From: Phycisphaeraceae bacterium | Lineage (GTDB): Bacteria > Planctomycetota > Phycisphaerae > Phycisphaerales > UBA1924 | Direction: 5' to 3' | DNA: 64,000 nt | Assembly: GCA_007693965.1 (NCBI GenBank) | Contig: RECQ01000053.1 | Location: 62,001-126,000, forward strand | Shown here: piece by piece, positions 16,153 to 25,072 of the stretch | Layout: the number at the start of each line of letters is the position of its first letter | How positions within the stretch are numbered: position 1 is the stretch's first letter | Program-made: the position numbers and the translations under genes | Notes under the pieces: generated by a model | Databases searched by the model: none | What the model saw: the letters and a program-made list of their open reading frames with translations, nothing else | Told to the model about the DNA's origin: nothing

Positions 16153-18642
16153 ATGCCTCCGAAAGAGGAAACCCCGCCGCAAGTGGACGACGCAACGCGG
16201 GATTCCGAAGCCGAGGAGCTTCCGCTGCTCGACGAGGTGGTCTCGGACGGGAAGCGCCGGCCATCGCTGCGCGAGCTCTGGCAGATTCCAGTGCTGCTGC
16301 TTGCGGTCGGCCTGCTGGCCGCGGGGATCTACACAGCCCGCATGTCTCAGCCCGGCCACGATTTCGACGGCGCCCTGGCCGACGTCGAGGCCCTGATCGA
16401 GCGTGAGGACTTCGACAGCGCCCTGCAGATCCTCAACAGCCTCATTCTGCCGCACCTCGATGATCCAGAGGCAACCGTCGCCGACCGGCGCAATTTTCAT
16501 CTGCTCCGGGGCGATGCGCTGTACCACGGTCAGCGCGCCATGAGGCTGGACAACCCCGCCAATCATCAGGCCGTGCTGAATGAGTACGACGCAGCCGAAA
16601 CGCTGATGGCCAAGCTCGACCCGGTGCGAATTGGCGCATATGCCGATTCACTCGTCTCCCTCGGGCGCCACGAGAGCGCCCTCGAGCGCATTCGGCAGAT
16701 CCCCGACAGCCAGTCGGACCGTCGCCGCGCCCTGATGCGCCGCATCATCGAGCGCAATCTCCAGGAAGCCCCCGAAAGCCGCTACGAATCCACGCTCAAC
16801 CTGCTCAGCGAGCTGGCGGCGGACGAGGGAATTTCGGGTTCGGATCGTCTCTGGATCGTGGCCCGCCAGGCCGAGCTGCGCATCGCCATGGGCTATTACG
16901 AGGAGGCGTTCACGCACCTGCTGCGCGCCATCCAGCGCACCGGCGAACTGGAAGGCCCCGGGGGCGCCGAGCTCTTCATTCTGCTCGCCCGGTCGTACTT
17001 CGAGCTCGGACGTCTCGAACAGGCCAGTCGCCATCTTGAGCGCGCCGACGAGATGCTCACACCGTCCGACTCCAGGCGGGCCGAGTCGCTCACACTTCGG
17101 GGTCGGATTGAGCAGATCCGCGGCGAGCCGCAGGAGGCCCGCGACCGCTTCACCGTCGTGGTCGCGGAGTTCCCCAACGCCCCCGCGGCGCTGCGGGCGT
17201 GGCTGGGGCTGGCCGAAGTTGAATCCATCATCGGCAACGTCGATGCGTCGCAGGAGGCGTATGAGCAGGTCATCGTCCGCGCCCGTCGCGAGCCCGCCCG
17301 TCGCGATGTCACGCTCCGCATGATCACCGACAGCCTGCTGCGCCAGCAGCAGGAGCGCCACTTGCGCGGCGATCACGAGAACGCGCTCGCCTTCGCCCGC
17401 CTTGCGGAGCGACTCCACGGCGCCGATTTGGCGCCCGCGGACGTGCTACGCGCCATCGCCGTCACCCATCGCTCGCTCGCGGAGGAGCTGGTCGATCCCG
17501 CACAGCCCGATCCCGAGCGCCCGCCGGATCTCTCGCTGCTCGATCCTGTCACCCGCGCCGAAGGACGGGCACACTTTGCCGAAGCCGGCGCCTATTTCCT
17601 CCGCCATGCGCGTCTCGTCCTCCTGCATGACGATGACGCCTTCGCCGACTCGCTCTGGCTCTCCGGCGACTCGTATGACCGCGCCGGCGAGATGGATCGA
17701 GCCATCGAAATTTTCAGCGAATACGCCACCGGCAGACCCGACGATCCACGTCAGCCGAGCGCCTACTTCCGGCTTGCCCAGGCGCACATGGCCCGTGGGG
17801 ACTACCCCATCGCCGCCGGCTTTTTTCGCGATCTCATCCAATCCAATCCCACCAGCGGCGAGGGCACGCGCAGCTATGTGCCGCTCGCCCAGTGCTACCT
17901 GCTCGAAGGACGCGAAGGCGCTGAGGAAGAAGCCGAGCGGCTGCTGCTGGCCATTGTGGACGGGTCAATCCTGGCGCCCGATGCGATCGAGTTCCGAGAC
18001 GCCCTCTTTGAACTTGGTCGGCTCTACCTGCGCGCCGACCGGCTGGAGGACGCCATCCGCCGGCTCACAGAGGCGATGGAGCGTTTCCCGGATGACCCCG
18101 AGATCGTGCGCGTGGAGTACAGCCTGGCCGAATCGCTCCGGCGGAGCGCCCACCGCATCGGCCTCACGCTGCGCGAAGCCATGCCGGAAAGTCGGCGGCG
18201 AACGCTGCAGAGCGAGCGGGAGGGTCGCCTGAGCAAGGCGATGGATCTGTACGAGCGTGTCTGGAGCACACTCGACAGCAGAGATGAACGACGATTATCG
18301 CGGCTCGAGCGCATTCAAAAGCGCAACTCGCTCTTCTACCGCGCCGACTGCGCGTACGACCTCGAAGACTATGAGTCGGCCATCAAGCTGTACGACGCCG
18401 CCGCCCAACGCTACGCCGAAGACCCCGCCTCGCTGGTCGCGATGATCCAGATCGTGAACGCCTACGTGGCGCAGCAGGCGTGGCGGGAAGCGCTGACCGC
18501 CAACGAGCGGGCCCGCCAGCGTCTTGCCGAACTGCCCGAGGAAGCGCTCGACTCCCCGGACACCCCCCTCGATGCGCGTCACATGGAGCGCTGGCTCGAA
18601 TCCACCGCCATCCTCTCCCGCCGCGCCGCGGTCCCGCGATGA
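16153..18642 (+). CDS. membrane-anchored TPR-repeat protein
   Basis: An 829-aa protein with a short acidic cytoplasmic N-terminus, one transmembrane helix at about 44-63 (IPVLLLAVGLLAAGIYTA) and then some 750 residues of helical repeats of TPR type (for example EREDFDSALQILNSL, MGYYEEAFTHLLRAIQ, LGRLEQASRHLERADEM, AGEMDRAIEIFSEYATGRP and the late YDLEDYESAIKLYDAAAQRY). Such proteins scaffold complexes at the outer face of the inner membrane. It is 56 bp upstream of the flgN-like gene, so it may be linked to the flagellar block, but the sequence gives no proof. A 189-bp gap upstream holds only a small GC hairpin (16096-16111). Confidence 0.75.
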   Translation: MPPKEETPPQVDDATRDSEAEELPLLDEVVSDGKRRPSLRELWQIPVLLLAVGLLAAGIYTARMSQPGHDFDGALADVEALIEREDFDSALQILNSLILPHLDDPEATVADRRNFHLLRGDALYHGQRAMRLDNPANHQAVLNEYDAAETLMAKLDPVRIGAYADSLVSLGRHESALERIRQIPDSQSDRRRALMRRIIERNLQEAPESRYESTLNLLSELAADEGISGSDRLWIVARQAELRIAMGYYEEAFTHLLRAIQRTGELEGPGGAELFILLARSYFELGRLEQASRHLERADEMLTPSDSRRAESLTLRGRIEQIRGEPQEARDRFTVVVAEFPNAPAALRAWLGLAEVESIIGNVDASQEAYEQVIVRARREPARRDVTLRMITDSLLRQQQERHLRGDHENALAFARLAERLHGADLAPADVLRAIAVTHRSLAEELVDPAQPDPERPPDLSLLDPVTRAEGRAHFAEAGAYFLRHARLVLLHDDDAFADSLWLSGDSYDRAGEMDRAIEIFSEYATGRPDDPRQPSAYFRLAQAHMARGDYPIAAGFFRDLIQSNPTSGEGTRSYVPLAQCYLLEGREGAEEEAERLLLAIVDGSILAPDAIEFRDALFELGRLYLRADRLEDAIRRLTEAMERFPDDPEIVRVEYSLAESLRRSAHRIGLTLREAMPESRRRTLQSEREGRLSKAMDLYERVWSTLDSRDERRLSRLERIQKRNSLFYRADCAYDLEDYESAIKLYDAAAQRYAEDPASLVAMIQIVNAYVAQQAWREALTANERARQRLAELPEEALDSPDTPLDARHMERWLESTAILSRRAAVPR

Positions 18643-18698
18643 CCCATCGCCCGCAGAGCGCCCTGGAACACACGCCACAGAGAAGAGAAAGGCAGCCG

Positions 18699-19208
18699 AT
18701 GACAGACAACAGACCACAGGAACGGAACGAATCTCCGCCCGATCCCCACGGCGACCCCGCCCGCTGGGCGCCGCGACTCGAACGGATCCTCGACCAGCAG
18801 GACGCTCTCTATTCCGAACTGGATGAACTCGGGCAGCGCCAGAGCGAACTCATTCAGCGCGGCGAGACCGAGGAGCTGCTCGACGTGCTCGGCACGCGTC
18901 AGCGCGTGATCGATCAGCTCGGCGCCGCCATGGAGGCCTTCCAGCCCTTCGGCAGACGCTGGGACGAGCTGATGGCCTCACTTCCTGAGGATCGGCGACA
19001 GCGGTACGCACAGCGCGTCGAGGAGCTTTCAGGCGTCATCCGGCGCATCGCCGATCGTGACCAGGAAGATCAGCGCGCCCTCGAACGCCAGCGCGCTGTC
19101 GTCGCCGATGAGATGGCCTCCGTCTCCCGCGGACGCTCCGCCGTCGCGGCCTACGGCGGCAATCGGCGCACTTCGGACGGGCCCACCTACCAGGATCGCC
19201 AGGCGTGA
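18699..19208 (+). CDS. FlgN-like flagellar export chaperone
   Basis: A 169-aa, almost wholly helical, charged protein. Residues ~24-160 form coiled-coil helices with the FlgN pattern (LERILDQQDALYSELDELGQ ... LIQRGETEELLDVLGTRQRV). FlgN binds the hook-filament junction proteins FlgK and FlgL before export. The first 20 residues and the C-terminal 25 are polar and likely flexible. The identification rests on length, helix pattern and position: it overlaps the flagellar sensor kinase gene by GTGA. The start at 18699 follows AAAGG at a suitable distance. It could instead be an unrelated coiled-coil regulator of FlrB. Confidence 0.55.
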   Translation: MTDNRPQERNESPPDPHGDPARWAPRLERILDQQDALYSELDELGQRQSELIQRGETEELLDVLGTRQRVIDQLGAAMEAFQPFGRRWDELMASLPEDRRQRYAQRVEELSGVIRRIADRDQEDQRALERQRAVVADEMASVSRGRSAVAAYGGNRRTSDGPTYQDRQA

Positions 19209-20188
19209 GCACGGTTTCCGGCGCCACCTCGACCAACACCACGCCCGCCGCGGATGTCTCCGAGGCGCTGGCGACCGCCGTGCGCCGGGGGCTGTCCCCC
19301 CAGGATCTCGCGGAGCTCTTCAACGAGTTCAACGAACTGACCAGTCGTCTGCAGGAGACGCACGAAACACTCAGCGCCCGCGTCGCGCAGCTGGAGAGCG
19401 AACTGCGCGACGCCAACCGCCAGCTCCGGCGCAGCCGCGAACTTGCTGCCCTGGGCGAGATGGCCGCGGGCATCGCCCACGAGGTGCGCAATCCCCTCGG
19501 CTCGATCGGACTCTACGCCGGCATGCTGGAGGAAGACCTCGCGGACAGGCCCGAGCAGCAGGGAGTCGCGGTGAAGATCGGACGAGCTGTGCAGGGCCTC
19601 GATCGCATCGTCGGCGATGTGCTCACCTTCGCCCGCGAGATCCGACTGCGGGCCGAGCCGGTTGAAGCCAGGTCATTGCTGGAGCACGCCGTCGAATCCT
19701 GCCGCGGCCCCATCGAAGGCGCCGCCGTCGCGGTGCGCGTAAACGAGGTTGATGGCCCCGGGATCGATGTGGTCTGTGATCCGGCGATGGTCAACCAGGC
19801 GCTGGTGAACCTGGTGCGAAACGCCTGCGACGCGCTCGCCGAGGCGAAACCCGCCGGCGGGGCCACGATCGAGCTGCAAGCGACTCGCCGGGCCACGCGC
19901 GATGCGACCGGCGTGCGGCGCGCCATGATCGCGCTGCTGGTCCGCGACAACGGACCCGGCGTGCCGGAAGAGGTGAAGGAGCGGATGTTCAACCCCTTCT
20001 TCACGACCCGTCAGGCCGGCACCGGGCTCGGCCTTGCGATCGTGCATCGCATCGCCGACGCCCACGGCGGCGGCGTGACAGTGCGCAACAGACCGGGCGC
20101 CGGGGCGGAGGTGGAGTTGCTCCTGCCCGCCGAGCCAGAGACAACCAGGACAACACGCGAAGCGGAAACGCAAGGAGGCGTCCGATGA
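19205..20188 (+). CDS. flrB: soluble sensor histidine kinase, FlrB/FleS type
   Basis: A 327-aa histidine kinase without membrane segments. The N-terminal ~80 residues form a coiled coil. The H box GEMAAGIAHEVRNPLGSIGL follows with the phospho-acceptor H92, then the N box (NQALVNLVRNACDALAE), the G1 box (VRDNGPGVPEE), the F box (MFNPFFTTRQAGTG) and the G2 box (GLGLAIVHRIADAHGG). It shares an ATGA overlap with the response regulator gene. In gamma-proteobacteria the cytoplasmic kinase FlrB/FleS phosphorylates FlrC/FleR to switch on the sigma-54 flagellar genes; location and architecture suggest the same here. The start is GTG overlapping the preceding TGA. Confidence 0.85.
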   Translation: MSTVSGATSTNTTPAADVSEALATAVRRGLSPQDLAELFNEFNELTSRLQETHETLSARVAQLESELRDANRQLRRSRELAALGEMAAGIAHEVRNPLGSIGLYAGMLEEDLADRPEQQGVAVKIGRAVQGLDRIVGDVLTFAREIRLRAEPVEARSLLEHAVESCRGPIEGAAVAVRVNEVDGPGIDVVCDPAMVNQALVNLVRNACDALAEAKPAGGATIELQATRRATRDATGVRRAMIALLVRDNGPGVPEEVKERMFNPFFTTRQAGTGLGLAIVHRIADAHGGGVTVRNRPGAGAEVELLLPAEPETTRTTREAETQGGVR

Positions 20189-21732
20189 GCACGATACTCG
20201 TGGTCGACGACAAGGAAATGCTGCGCGACAGCGTCGGATCGACGCTGCAGCGGGCCGGATTCACCATCATGGCGGCGTCGGGCGGCGATGCGGCGCTCGA
20301 CATCGTGGCCAGGAAACGGCCCGACGCCATCGTCACAGATCTCAAAATGCCCGGCATGACCGGCCTCGAACTGCTCGAGCGCATCCGCGAGATCGACGAC
20401 GACCTGCCCGTGGTCCTCATGACCGCCTACGGCACGGTCGAGACCGCCGTGCGGGCGATGAAGCTGGGCGCCTTCACCTACATCACCAAGCCCTTCGCCG
20501 GCGACGAACTGGTCGTCTCCGTCAAGCGCGCCATTGAGCACGCCAGGCTGAAGCGCGACAACGCCATCCTCAAGCTCGCCGGCTCGCCGACCTGTCTCGG
20601 CGGTTCGTCGAACGGCGCCTCGAACGGGACCAGCAACGGCGCCGCCGCCGCAGCCCCGCGCGGGCTGGCCCGCGTCATCGGCGATTCACCCGCCATGCGC
20701 ACGCTGAAAGAGCAGATGGAGTCCATCGCCCGCTCGCACGGCACCGTTCTGGTTCAGGGCGAGTCGGGTGTGGGCAAGGAGGTCGTCGCCCGGGCCATCC
20801 ACGAAATGAGCCCCCGTTCCGGCGAGACCTTCCTCGCCATGAACTGCGCTGCGCTCTCCGAGTCTCTGCTCGAATCCGAACTCTTCGGCCATGAAAAGGG
20901 CGCCTTCACCGGCGCCGAACGCCTGCGTAAGGGCCGCTTCGAACTGGCCGACTCCGGCACGCTTCTGCTGGATGAGGTGAGCGAGGTCAGCTCGCGCATA
21001 CAGGCCAAGCTGCTGCGGGTGCTGCAGGAGCGATCTTTCGAACGCGTCGGCTCCAGCACCACCATCTACGTCGATGTGCGCGTCATCGCCACAACCAACC
21101 GCGACCTGCCCCGCACCGTGCGCCTGGGCGGATTCCGGCAGGATCTCTTCTTCCGCCTCAACGTGCTGCCCCTGCACATCCCGCCTCTGCGCGAGCGACT
21201 CTCGGATGTGCCTGCGCTCTCCTCCTTCTTCGTGCGGCAGGTGTGCGCCCGCGAGGGTCTGGAGGTCCGGGAGATCACACCCGACGCCATGGACCTGCTC
21301 CGCGCCTACGACTGGCCCGGAAACGTGCGTGAGCTGCAGAACATCTGCGAGCGGGCTGTCGTTCTCAGCCGCGGCGAGACAATCGAGGCGAGCCTGATCC
21401 GCAATTGGCTCAGCGAGACTCCCGCCCATCGGGCGATCCCGGCCGCCGCTCCGGCGCCCGCGGATCATGATCACCATCACGCCGGCGCCAACGGCGACAT
21501 GCGCATCGAACCAGCCTCCGCCGACTCGCGTGACCACCACGCCGGACCAACGACCGACCAGAACAGCGTCCGCCGGCTCGAGGAGATCGAGCGCGAGGCC
21601 ATCGTCGAGACGCTCGTCCGCTTCAAGGGCCACCGCCAGCGCACCGCCCACGCCCTCGGGATCGGAGTCCGCACGCTCGGCCTCAAGCTCAAGAAGTGGA
21701 AGGAAGAGAAGCTGGTGGAGGAGACGCTCTGA
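20185..21732 (+). CDS. flrC: sigma-54-dependent response regulator, FlrC/FleR type
   Basis: A 515-aa NtrC-class activator. The receiver domain (1 to ~120) has D8/D9 and the phospho-acceptor D52 (VTDLKMPG). The AAA+ domain has Walker A GESGVGKE at 192-199 and the sigma-54-contacting loop GAFTGA at 239-244, then LLLDEVSEV (Walker B). A His-rich flexible linker (about 420-460) precedes a Fis-type helix-turn-helix at the C-terminus (residues ~463-515). It would bind enhancer sites and drive sigma-54 promoters of rod and hook genes. A matching sigma-54 promoter lies 110 bp downstream of its stop, ahead of flgB. The ATG overlaps the kinase stop. Confidence 0.9.
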   Translation: MSTILVVDDKEMLRDSVGSTLQRAGFTIMAASGGDAALDIVARKRPDAIVTDLKMPGMTGLELLERIREIDDDLPVVLMTAYGTVETAVRAMKLGAFTYITKPFAGDELVVSVKRAIEHARLKRDNAILKLAGSPTCLGGSSNGASNGTSNGAAAAAPRGLARVIGDSPAMRTLKEQMESIARSHGTVLVQGESGVGKEVVARAIHEMSPRSGETFLAMNCAALSESLLESELFGHEKGAFTGAERLRKGRFELADSGTLLLDEVSEVSSRIQAKLLRVLQERSFERVGSSTTIYVDVRVIATTNRDLPRTVRLGGFRQDLFFRLNVLPLHIPPLRERLSDVPALSSFFVRQVCAREGLEVREITPDAMDLLRAYDWPGNVRELQNICERAVVLSRGETIEASLIRNWLSETPAHRAIPAAAPAPADHDHHHAGANGDMRIEPASADSRDHHAGPTTDQNSVRRLEEIEREAIVETLVRFKGHRQRTAHALGIGVRTLGLKLKKWKEEKLVEETL

Positions 21733-21842
21733 CCGGCGCCGCCGCGCAGATCCCGCGCTGCGCAACACTGGTGCGCACAATGTGCGCCATCCCGATCCGG
21801 CGTTCTCCCGCCTCCTCGCCGCAGAACGGCGCTCCCGCCGTA

Positions 21843-21857
21843 TGGCCCGCTGTTTGC
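21843..21857 (+). promoter_or_regulatory. sigma-54 promoter of the flgB operon
   Basis: TGGCCCG, 4 nt, TTGCT (21843-21858), with the GG and GC dinucleotides exactly 10 nt apart. It fits the -24/-12 consensus TGGCACG-N4-TTGCW with one mismatch. It lies in the 144-bp gap between flrC and flgB. The predicted transcription start near 21869 leaves a leader of only ~8 nt before the flgB ATG. Confidence 0.75.
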
Positions 21858-21876
21858 TGAAACACCGACACGCATC

Positions 21877-22317
21877 ATGTTCATCTCTGAGATCACCAAC
21901 GCCGACGCGATCCCCTCACTGGCCAAGACGCTCCGATTCGCGGGGCAGCGCCAGAACCTGATCGCCCACAACATCGCCAACATCTCCACCCCCGATTTCA
22001 GGCCCGTCGACGTCTCCACGGACGGATTCAGGAAAGTGCTGGGCGATGCGATCGACCGGCGCCGGGCCCGCCACGACGGCGTTCGCGGCGAGCTGGACTG
22101 GCGCGAGACGCGCGAACTCCGCCGGGGCCGTGACGGCGAGATGCGCCTGGCGCCGCAACCGGCGGGACGGAACATCCTTTTTCACGACAAAAACGACCGG
22201 GATCTTGAGCGACAGATTCAGGATCTCGTCGAGAACTCGGCCGTCCATCGCATGGCGGCGGATCTGCTCAAGTCACGGTTCGATCTTCTGCGCACGGCCA
22301 TCAGCGAACGCGTGTAG
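21877..22317 (+). CDS. flgB: flagellar basal-body rod protein FlgB
   Basis: Proximal rod protein, 146 aa. The N-terminal rod-family motif is at ~20-41 (RQNLIAHNIANISTPDF), and the C-terminal ~45 residues form the paired helix (DLVENSAVHRMAADLLKSRF). FlgB assembles at the MS-ring/FliE interface after export. The middle ~50 residues are charged and poorly conserved. No convincing Shine-Dalgarno is visible, and the start lies close to the predicted transcription start of the sigma-54 promoter. First gene of a long flagellar operon with flgC 21 nt downstream. Confidence 0.92.
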   Translation: MFISEITNADAIPSLAKTLRFAGQRQNLIAHNIANISTPDFRPVDVSTDGFRKVLGDAIDRRRARHDGVRGELDWRETRELRRGRDGEMRLAPQPAGRNILFHDKNDRDLERQIQDLVENSAVHRMAADLLKSRFDLLRTAISERV

Positions 22318-22338
22318 CCCCTGGAGCGATGACAACCG

Positions 22339-22767
22339 ATGTACGGCGCCCTTGACATCTCGACCAGCGGCATGGTGGCCCAGCGGACCCGTCTGAACGT
22401 GATTTCCGCCAACGTCGCCAACAGCTCCGCCTACCTCGATGCGAATGGCGAACCTAACGCCTATCGCCGGCGCATCGCCATGCTGGCGCCGGGCTCCGAC
22501 ACAGGCAACCCGATGGGCGTCCGCGTCGCCGAGGTGGCCCACGACCAGAGCCCGTTCCGCAAGGTGTATGACCCGACAAATCCCTACGCCGCCAAGGAGA
22601 CGGATCCGTCCCGCGATCTTGTGGAGGGGTATGTGAACTATCCGAATGTTGACACGACGGTCGAAATGATCAACGGTGTGGAGGCGGCCCGGGCCTACGA
22701 GGCCAACGTGATGGCCGCCGAAGCGACCAAGGCGATGATGGCGCAGGCTTTGCGTCTGATCGCGTAA
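22339..22767 (+). CDS. flgC: flagellar basal-body rod protein FlgC
   Basis: Proximal rod protein, 142 aa, normal family length. The N-terminus MYGALDISTSGMVAQRTRLN and the following VISANVANSSAYLD are the usual FlgC start, with the asparagines of the rod motif kept. The C-terminal helix NGVEAARAYEANVMAAEATK is typical of FlgC. FlgC stacks with FlgB and FlgF in the rod. It is 43 nt ahead of fliE. Confidence 0.94.
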   Translation: MYGALDISTSGMVAQRTRLNVISANVANSSAYLDANGEPNAYRRRIAMLAPGSDTGNPMGVRVAEVAHDQSPFRKVYDPTNPYAAKETDPSRDLVEGYVNYPNVDTTVEMINGVEAARAYEANVMAAEATKAMMAQALRLIA

Positions 22768-22810
22768 GTGGGGGATGCGGGCGGAACGCCGTCCGTGATG
22801 GAGCGAAACG

Positions 22811-23137
22811 ATGTCTGATCCGCTGGGATTGATCGGAAAAGCAGGAGGCCTCGGACCCATCCAGCCGCCAGGCGCCGGACGCCCACCCGCCGGCGGCGCC
22901 CCGGTGGATCCCAACGCCCCGACCTTCAAGGACGTCCTCATGGGCGAACTGAAGCAGGTCAACCAGCTCCAGCAGGACGCCACCCGCGCCATCGAAGACC
23001 TCCAGACCGGCCGCCGCGACGATCTCGAAGGCGTCCTTATCGCCACCCAGCAGGCCGACAACGCCTTCCGCATGCTTCTCCAGGTGCGCAACAAGATGAT
23101 GGACGCGTACGACGAGATCAAGCAGATCCGTGTGTAA
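22811..23137 (+). CDS. fliE: flagellar hook-basal body protein FliE
   Basis: MS-ring/rod adaptor, 108 aa. The C-terminal two thirds carry the FliE pattern (FKDVLMGELKQVNQLQQDAT ... VLIATQQADNAFRMLLQVRN). The N-terminal ~35 residues are a proline/glycine-rich stretch instead of the usual short helix. FliE is exported early and links FliF to FlgB. After its stop, 234 bp hold inverted heptamer repeats before fliF, a break that may separate a flgBC-fliE transcript from the rest. Confidence 0.9.
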   Translation: MSDPLGLIGKAGGLGPIQPPGAGRPPAGGAPVDPNAPTFKDVLMGELKQVNQLQQDATRAIEDLQTGRRDDLEGVLIATQQADNAFRMLLQVRNKMMDAYDEIKQIRV

Positions 23138-23148
23138 AGGCGAGGCAG

Positions 23149-23239
23149 GCAATGTGTAGCAGGCAATAGGCAATGGGGGCGGGAACCGCGACCGCTTCCT
23201 CGCCAACAACCCCATTCCCCGTTGCCCATTCCCCATTGC
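23149..23239 (+). repeat. inverted GCAATGG heptamer arrays between fliE and fliF
   Basis: The left arm reads four or five 7-nt units related to GCAATGG (23149-23176). The right arm reads four units of the complementary type (CCATTCC, CCGTTGC, CCATTCC, CCATTGC, 23212-23239). The two arms can pair imperfectly (about 23 of 32 positions) around a loop of about 35 nt. The same unit recurs at 62353-62387. It resembles heptanucleotide short tandem repeats known from cyanobacteria. The remaining part of the gap up to 23371 holds no recognised element apart from a GGAGG Shine-Dalgarno. Confidence 0.7.
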
Positions 23240-23371
23240 CTTTCCTACCCCCTCTTTCAAGCTTTGCTCTCCAAAGGTCCGAGACATTGAGTCTGAACGG
23301 ATGCGCTTCGTCTGCGCTCCGTCACACGCGCAAGGATTGCGCAGGACAAGAGGCATGGAGGCCGCACCGTC

Positions 23372-25060
23372 ATGGACCAGCTCCGGCAGGTCCTCGCCAC
23401 CATCCAGACCCAGCTTTCGCGGCTGACCTCCAGCCAGAAGCTGCTGATCGCCAGCGCCATGATCATCATGGTGATGACGCTGTTCGTCGTCGCCCAGTAC
23501 GCGGGTGGACGCAGCATGGTGGAGCTGTTCCCCGCGGCGTCGCCGCCGGAGCAGCAACAGCGGGCCATCGAGTTCCTGCAGGCCTCGAACATCGAGCATT
23601 CGGTGCGTGACGGTCGGGCTCTGGTGCCTGTCGATCGCAAGTATTTCATTCTCGGGCAGATGGGCCAGCAGGGCGCGCTCCCCGATGACACGGCGCTGCT
23701 CTTCAGCAACCTGGTGGAAAATACGAGCTGGACAATGTCCAGCCAGCAGACGCGCCAGCTCTCCAACATCGCGTTGCAGAACGAGCTCAGCCGCGTGATC
23801 ACGCACTTCGAGGGCATGCGCTCCGCCACCGTTTTCATCGACGCCCCCGAGCCGACCGGTCTCGGCCGGGCCGCCCGCACGCCCACCGCCACGGTCACCG
23901 TCTTTCCGTCGGCGGGCCGCGCCATCAATCAGGACACCGTCGACGCCATCGCCAGTATGGTCGCCGGCGCCCGCTCCGGGCTCGATCCCTCCGCGGTGCG
24001 CGTCATTGACGGCGTCTCGCGCCGCCAGCACCGGGCCCGCAGCGAAGAGGACTTCGTCACCAGCAGCTACATGGAGCACGCGGCCAAGGTCGAGGATCGC
24101 GTGCGACTCAAGCTCCTCGACGTGCTGCAATACATCGAGGGCGTCGTCGTCGCGGTGAACGCGCAGGTCGATGTCACCCGGCGCGTTCAGGAGCGCACCA
24201 GTGTGCTGGCTCCGGGGGCCGGATCCGTCACCACGCCGCTTCGCGAGTTCACCCGTGAGTCCGAGCGCTCCGGCGGCGGCGCCGGCGCCGAGGCCGGCGC
24301 CCGTCCCAACACGGGCATGGACATCGCCCGCGGCGGAGGCGGTGGGATCACCGATCGCCAGACAGAGAGCGAAGCTGAGCTTGAAACGCGCTACGGCAGC
24401 GAGTCGGAGCGCATCATTGATCCCCGCGGCATGCCGACGCGCATCAGCGCCACCGTCACGGCCCCTCGATCCTACTTCGTGCGCGTCTGGCGCTTGATCA
24501 GCGGCGCTGCGGACGATGTCGAGCCCACCGAGGACGACCTGGCGCCAATCGTTGAAGCCGAGCGACTGCGCATCGAGCAGTCGATCCTGCCCATTGTCGA
24601 GACGGGTGTTGACGCCGCCGTCGCCGGCGCTGTCGTCGTCTCCATCGCTCCTGACTTCATCCAGGCGCCGATTCAGGCTGGCTTCGGATCGGGAGGATTC
24701 TTCGGGCCGACCGCATCGGGCGGCACGGGCATTCTCGCCACGGGCTGGATCAAGACACTCGGGCTCAGCGCTCTGGCGGCGCTGTCGCTGGGCATGATGG
24801 CGCTGGCCCTGCGGAAGGCGACCCGGCCTCAGGAGCTGCCCACGCCGGAAGAGCTGGTGGGCGTGCCGCCGTCGCTTTCGGCCCGCGATCCCGACATGGT
24901 CGGTGAGGCGGACGAGGCGGAGGCCGCGCTGGCGGGCGTCGAAATGAGCGATGACGAGATCCAGCTTCGCAAGAAGGTGGAGCAGGTGGCGAAGCTGGTG
25001 AAGGAGAAACCCGCCGAAGCCGCCTCGCTGCTTGACCGATGGATCTCTTCGGATGAATGA
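23372..25060 (+). CDS. fliF: flagellar MS-ring protein FliF
   Basis: Inner-membrane ring protein, 562 aa, within the normal size range. Two transmembrane helices flank the periplasmic region: ~27-49 (KLLIASAMIIMVMTLFVVAQ) and ~455-475 (WIKTLGLSALAALSLGMMAL). The ring-building YscJ-type domain lies between them. The last ~35 residues (DDEIQLRKKVEQVAKLVKEK, then ASLLDRWI) are the FliG-binding tail. It houses the export gate and anchors the rotor. GGAGG about 10 nt upstream supports the ATG. The operon continues with fliG 12 nt later. Confidence 0.95.
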   Translation: MDQLRQVLATIQTQLSRLTSSQKLLIASAMIIMVMTLFVVAQYAGGRSMVELFPAASPPEQQQRAIEFLQASNIEHSVRDGRALVPVDRKYFILGQMGQQGALPDDTALLFSNLVENTSWTMSSQQTRQLSNIALQNELSRVITHFEGMRSATVFIDAPEPTGLGRAARTPTATVTVFPSAGRAINQDTVDAIASMVAGARSGLDPSAVRVIDGVSRRQHRARSEEDFVTSSYMEHAAKVEDRVRLKLLDVLQYIEGVVVAVNAQVDVTRRVQERTSVLAPGAGSVTTPLREFTRESERSGGGAGAEAGARPNTGMDIARGGGGGITDRQTESEAELETRYGSESERIIDPRGMPTRISATVTAPRSYFVRVWRLISGAADDVEPTEDDLAPIVEAERLRIEQSILPIVETGVDAAVAGAVVVSIAPDFIQAPIQAGFGSGGFFGPTASGGTGILATGWIKTLGLSALAALSLGMMALALRKATRPQELPTPEELVGVPPSLSARDPDMVGEADEAEAALAGVEMSDDEIQLRKKVEQVAKLVKEKPAEAASLLDRWISSDE

Positions 25061-25072
25061 CAGGGAGCCACC

